Assembly: GCA_004123355.1 (NCBI GenBank)
Contig: SCHM01000001.1
Location: 7,822,193 to 7,886,192, forward strand
Reading direction: 5' to 3'
Length of the DNA: 64,000 nucleotides
From: Amphirosellinia nigrospora
Taxonomy: Eukaryota > Ascomycota > Sordariomycetes > Xylariales > Xylariaceae
Part shown: one piece after another, positions 62,791 through 64,000 of the stretch
Position numbering within the stretch: position 1 is the stretch's first letter
Layout of the letters: each line of letters starts with the position of its first letter
The notes under the pieces: model-generated
What the model saw: the letters and a program-made list of their open reading frames with translations, nothing else
What the model was told of the DNA's origin: nothing
Database searches by the model: none
Made by a program: the position numbers and the translations under genes

Positions 62791-63851
62791 ATGGGGCAGC
62801 AACCCTCGCTTCCAGGGCCGCCTGGTACCAAATTTCGCGTTATTGGTGCTGGAATGTAAGTTAAATTTGCTGGATATCATATGTTAACTTGGCCAGGGAA
62901 AGACGCGTACATCCATCATGATATAGAACGCGCCCGATACGACCTTCTGGCGATATGAACGTAAGCTGACGTGGAATAGGTCGCGCACTGGTACCAAGAC
63001 ACTTAACGAGGCCTTAACGATACTTTTACAAGGGCCAGTCCATGACTCTGGCATTCAATCGCTGGTGGGCCCATGGAGCAGATCGGCGCTTGGTTCAGAT
63101 TATGACCCTTGCCCAAAAGCGCAATCTTTCTCAGACCAGAAAAAACTCGACTGGCTGCTTTCCTCCGTGCTCGACGGCTACGTCGCTACTATGGATGTGT
63201 CCGGCTGCTACGCTCACCCCGGAGATAATGCGCGTCTACCCCGACGCCATCGTTATTGCGACAACTCGAGACGAGGAGTCGTGGTGGAAGAGTATGAGCT
63301 AGTGCGTAATTCCCGGACTTATGTTCTTCCTGATTTGGTCCCTTTTGGAGCACGACGTTTCCTTTTCGGACGTGGTGATGTTTCGAAGTTTTTGATATCC
63401 TCACAATTCACGCTATAATAGCAATTGACTCCGAGTGTTGTAGTCTGAATAGCATGATGTCGACGTGGTATCTACCGCTCGCAGTGCTCTTTCTACGCAA
63501 GAGCCAGGTATACGGGCTCTGGATGTTTAGGTTTAGGGGATTATGCAAGGCGGTACCAATCGGAAAAGATCCAAGAGGATACGCTACGGAAACACGAGAG
63601 CACTTGCGTGAGACTGTGCCCCCGAAAAGCTGTTCTGGTACAATGTCAGCGAAGGGTGGGAACCGCTCTGCCGTATCCTCAATGTGCCCGTGCCAGACAT
63701 CCCGTTTCCCCATAACAACAACAAGATGGATGCGTCGAAAGTAGTCCGGGAACATGTCGTGGCGGGCGTCATGTCATGGATATTCGTGCTGTCGACGTTC
63801 GCTGTCACGGTTTGGTTCCTGAGTAGTTGGTACCAGAGGCATTTCTCTTGA
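62791..63851 (+). CDS. Sulfotransferase-like P-loop protein (Sulfotransfer_4 type) with C-terminal membrane helix, frame disrupted
   Basis: The start context is GACCATGG. Exon 1 (62,791-62,855) reads MGQQPSLPGPPGTKFRVIGAG. The codon then splits across an intron (62,856-62,979, GTAAGT donor) into MSRTGTKTLNEALT; this forms the 5'-phosphosulfate-binding loop typical of the family. Downstream are LDWLLSSVLDGYVATMDVSG, TPEIMRVYPDAIVIATTRDE and ESWWKSM near 63,215-63,300. A further exon or intron boundary follows. Then come GYATETREHLRETVPP, LFWYNVSEGWEPLCRI and VPDIPFPHNNNK near 63,575-63,725. The end, WIFVLSTFAVTVWFL then SSWYQRHFS, is a single membrane helix. Frames change at least three times; one is CCGGAA read as CCGAA near 63,625. 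Substrate is unknown. Many fungal members are uncharacterised and not all are proven sulfotransferases. Confidence 0.82.
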
Positions 63852-64000
63852 TAGATACCTAGATACCATAGAATAAAGTTTGAAAGACTGCATTGGTTTG
63901 GTCCATCATTTCCCCATTGACACTTAGTCCATGCGCTTGCGGAACATAATACCGTGAAAAAACGGCCATAAACGTGGGGTCAAAGAAGCGCACGAAGACG
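63852..64000. other. Downstream tail of window
   Basis: The last 149 bp lie after the sulfotransferase-like stop. Nothing recognisable is seen. Confidence 0.5.

Overview
The window reads as nuclear DNA of a filamentous ascomycete (Pezizomycotina). The reasons are short introns with GTAAGT-type donors and CTAAC/CTGAC branch points, typical fungal gene families, and a 17.6 kb extremely AT-rich block that looks like the product of RIP (repeat-induced point mutation). The genus cannot be told from the sequence.

Layout. (1) About 1-17,580: AT-rich, gene-free, CA/TG-depleted DNA. Most of it is two diverged, inverted copies of one repeat (1-5,940 and 9,062-14,917) around a 3.1 kb spacer, plus a short third copy at 15,913-16,205. 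(2) About 18.0-43.1 kb: a secondary-metabolite-type cluster. Its genes are a Gfo/Idh/MocA dehydrogenase (-), a UDP-glycosyltransferase (-), a cytochrome P450 (-), a highly reducing polyketide synthase KS-AT-DH-MT-ER-KR-ACP (+), an MFS transporter (+), an FAD monooxygenase (-) and a medium-chain dehydrogenase/reductase (-). P450 and PKS are divergent across a 1.8 kb promoter that holds a perfect CCG-N12-CGG palindrome. A 455-bp inverted-repeat element lies upstream of the transporter. (3) About 43.7-56.1 kb: conserved genes, namely a cNMP-binding/F-box/LRR protein (-), a mitochondrial Bax-inhibitor-1/GHITM-type protein (-), methionine sulfoxide reductase A (-) and ribosomal protein eL33 (+). 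(4) About 56.1-62.8 kb: no recognisable gene, then a Sulfotransfer_4-type gene with a C-terminal membrane helix (+).

A reading caveat governs the whole annotation. Nearly every gene except the MFS transporter is broken by frameshifts, including essential, normally single-copy ones (eL33, MsrA). Wherever I could compare with the expected motif, the break is the loss of one base from a short homopolymer (GGG to GG, CCC to CC, AAA to AA). This looks more like a consensus error of a long-read assembly than gene decay. I therefore call these loci CDS with a disrupted frame, and the cluster may well be intact in the living organism.

If intact, the cluster would build a reduced, C-methylated polyketide (PKS), oxidise it (P450, FAD monooxygenase), adjust its redox state (two dehydrogenases), glycosylate it (UGT) and move it or a sugar across a membrane (MFS). 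The product itself cannot be named from sequence.
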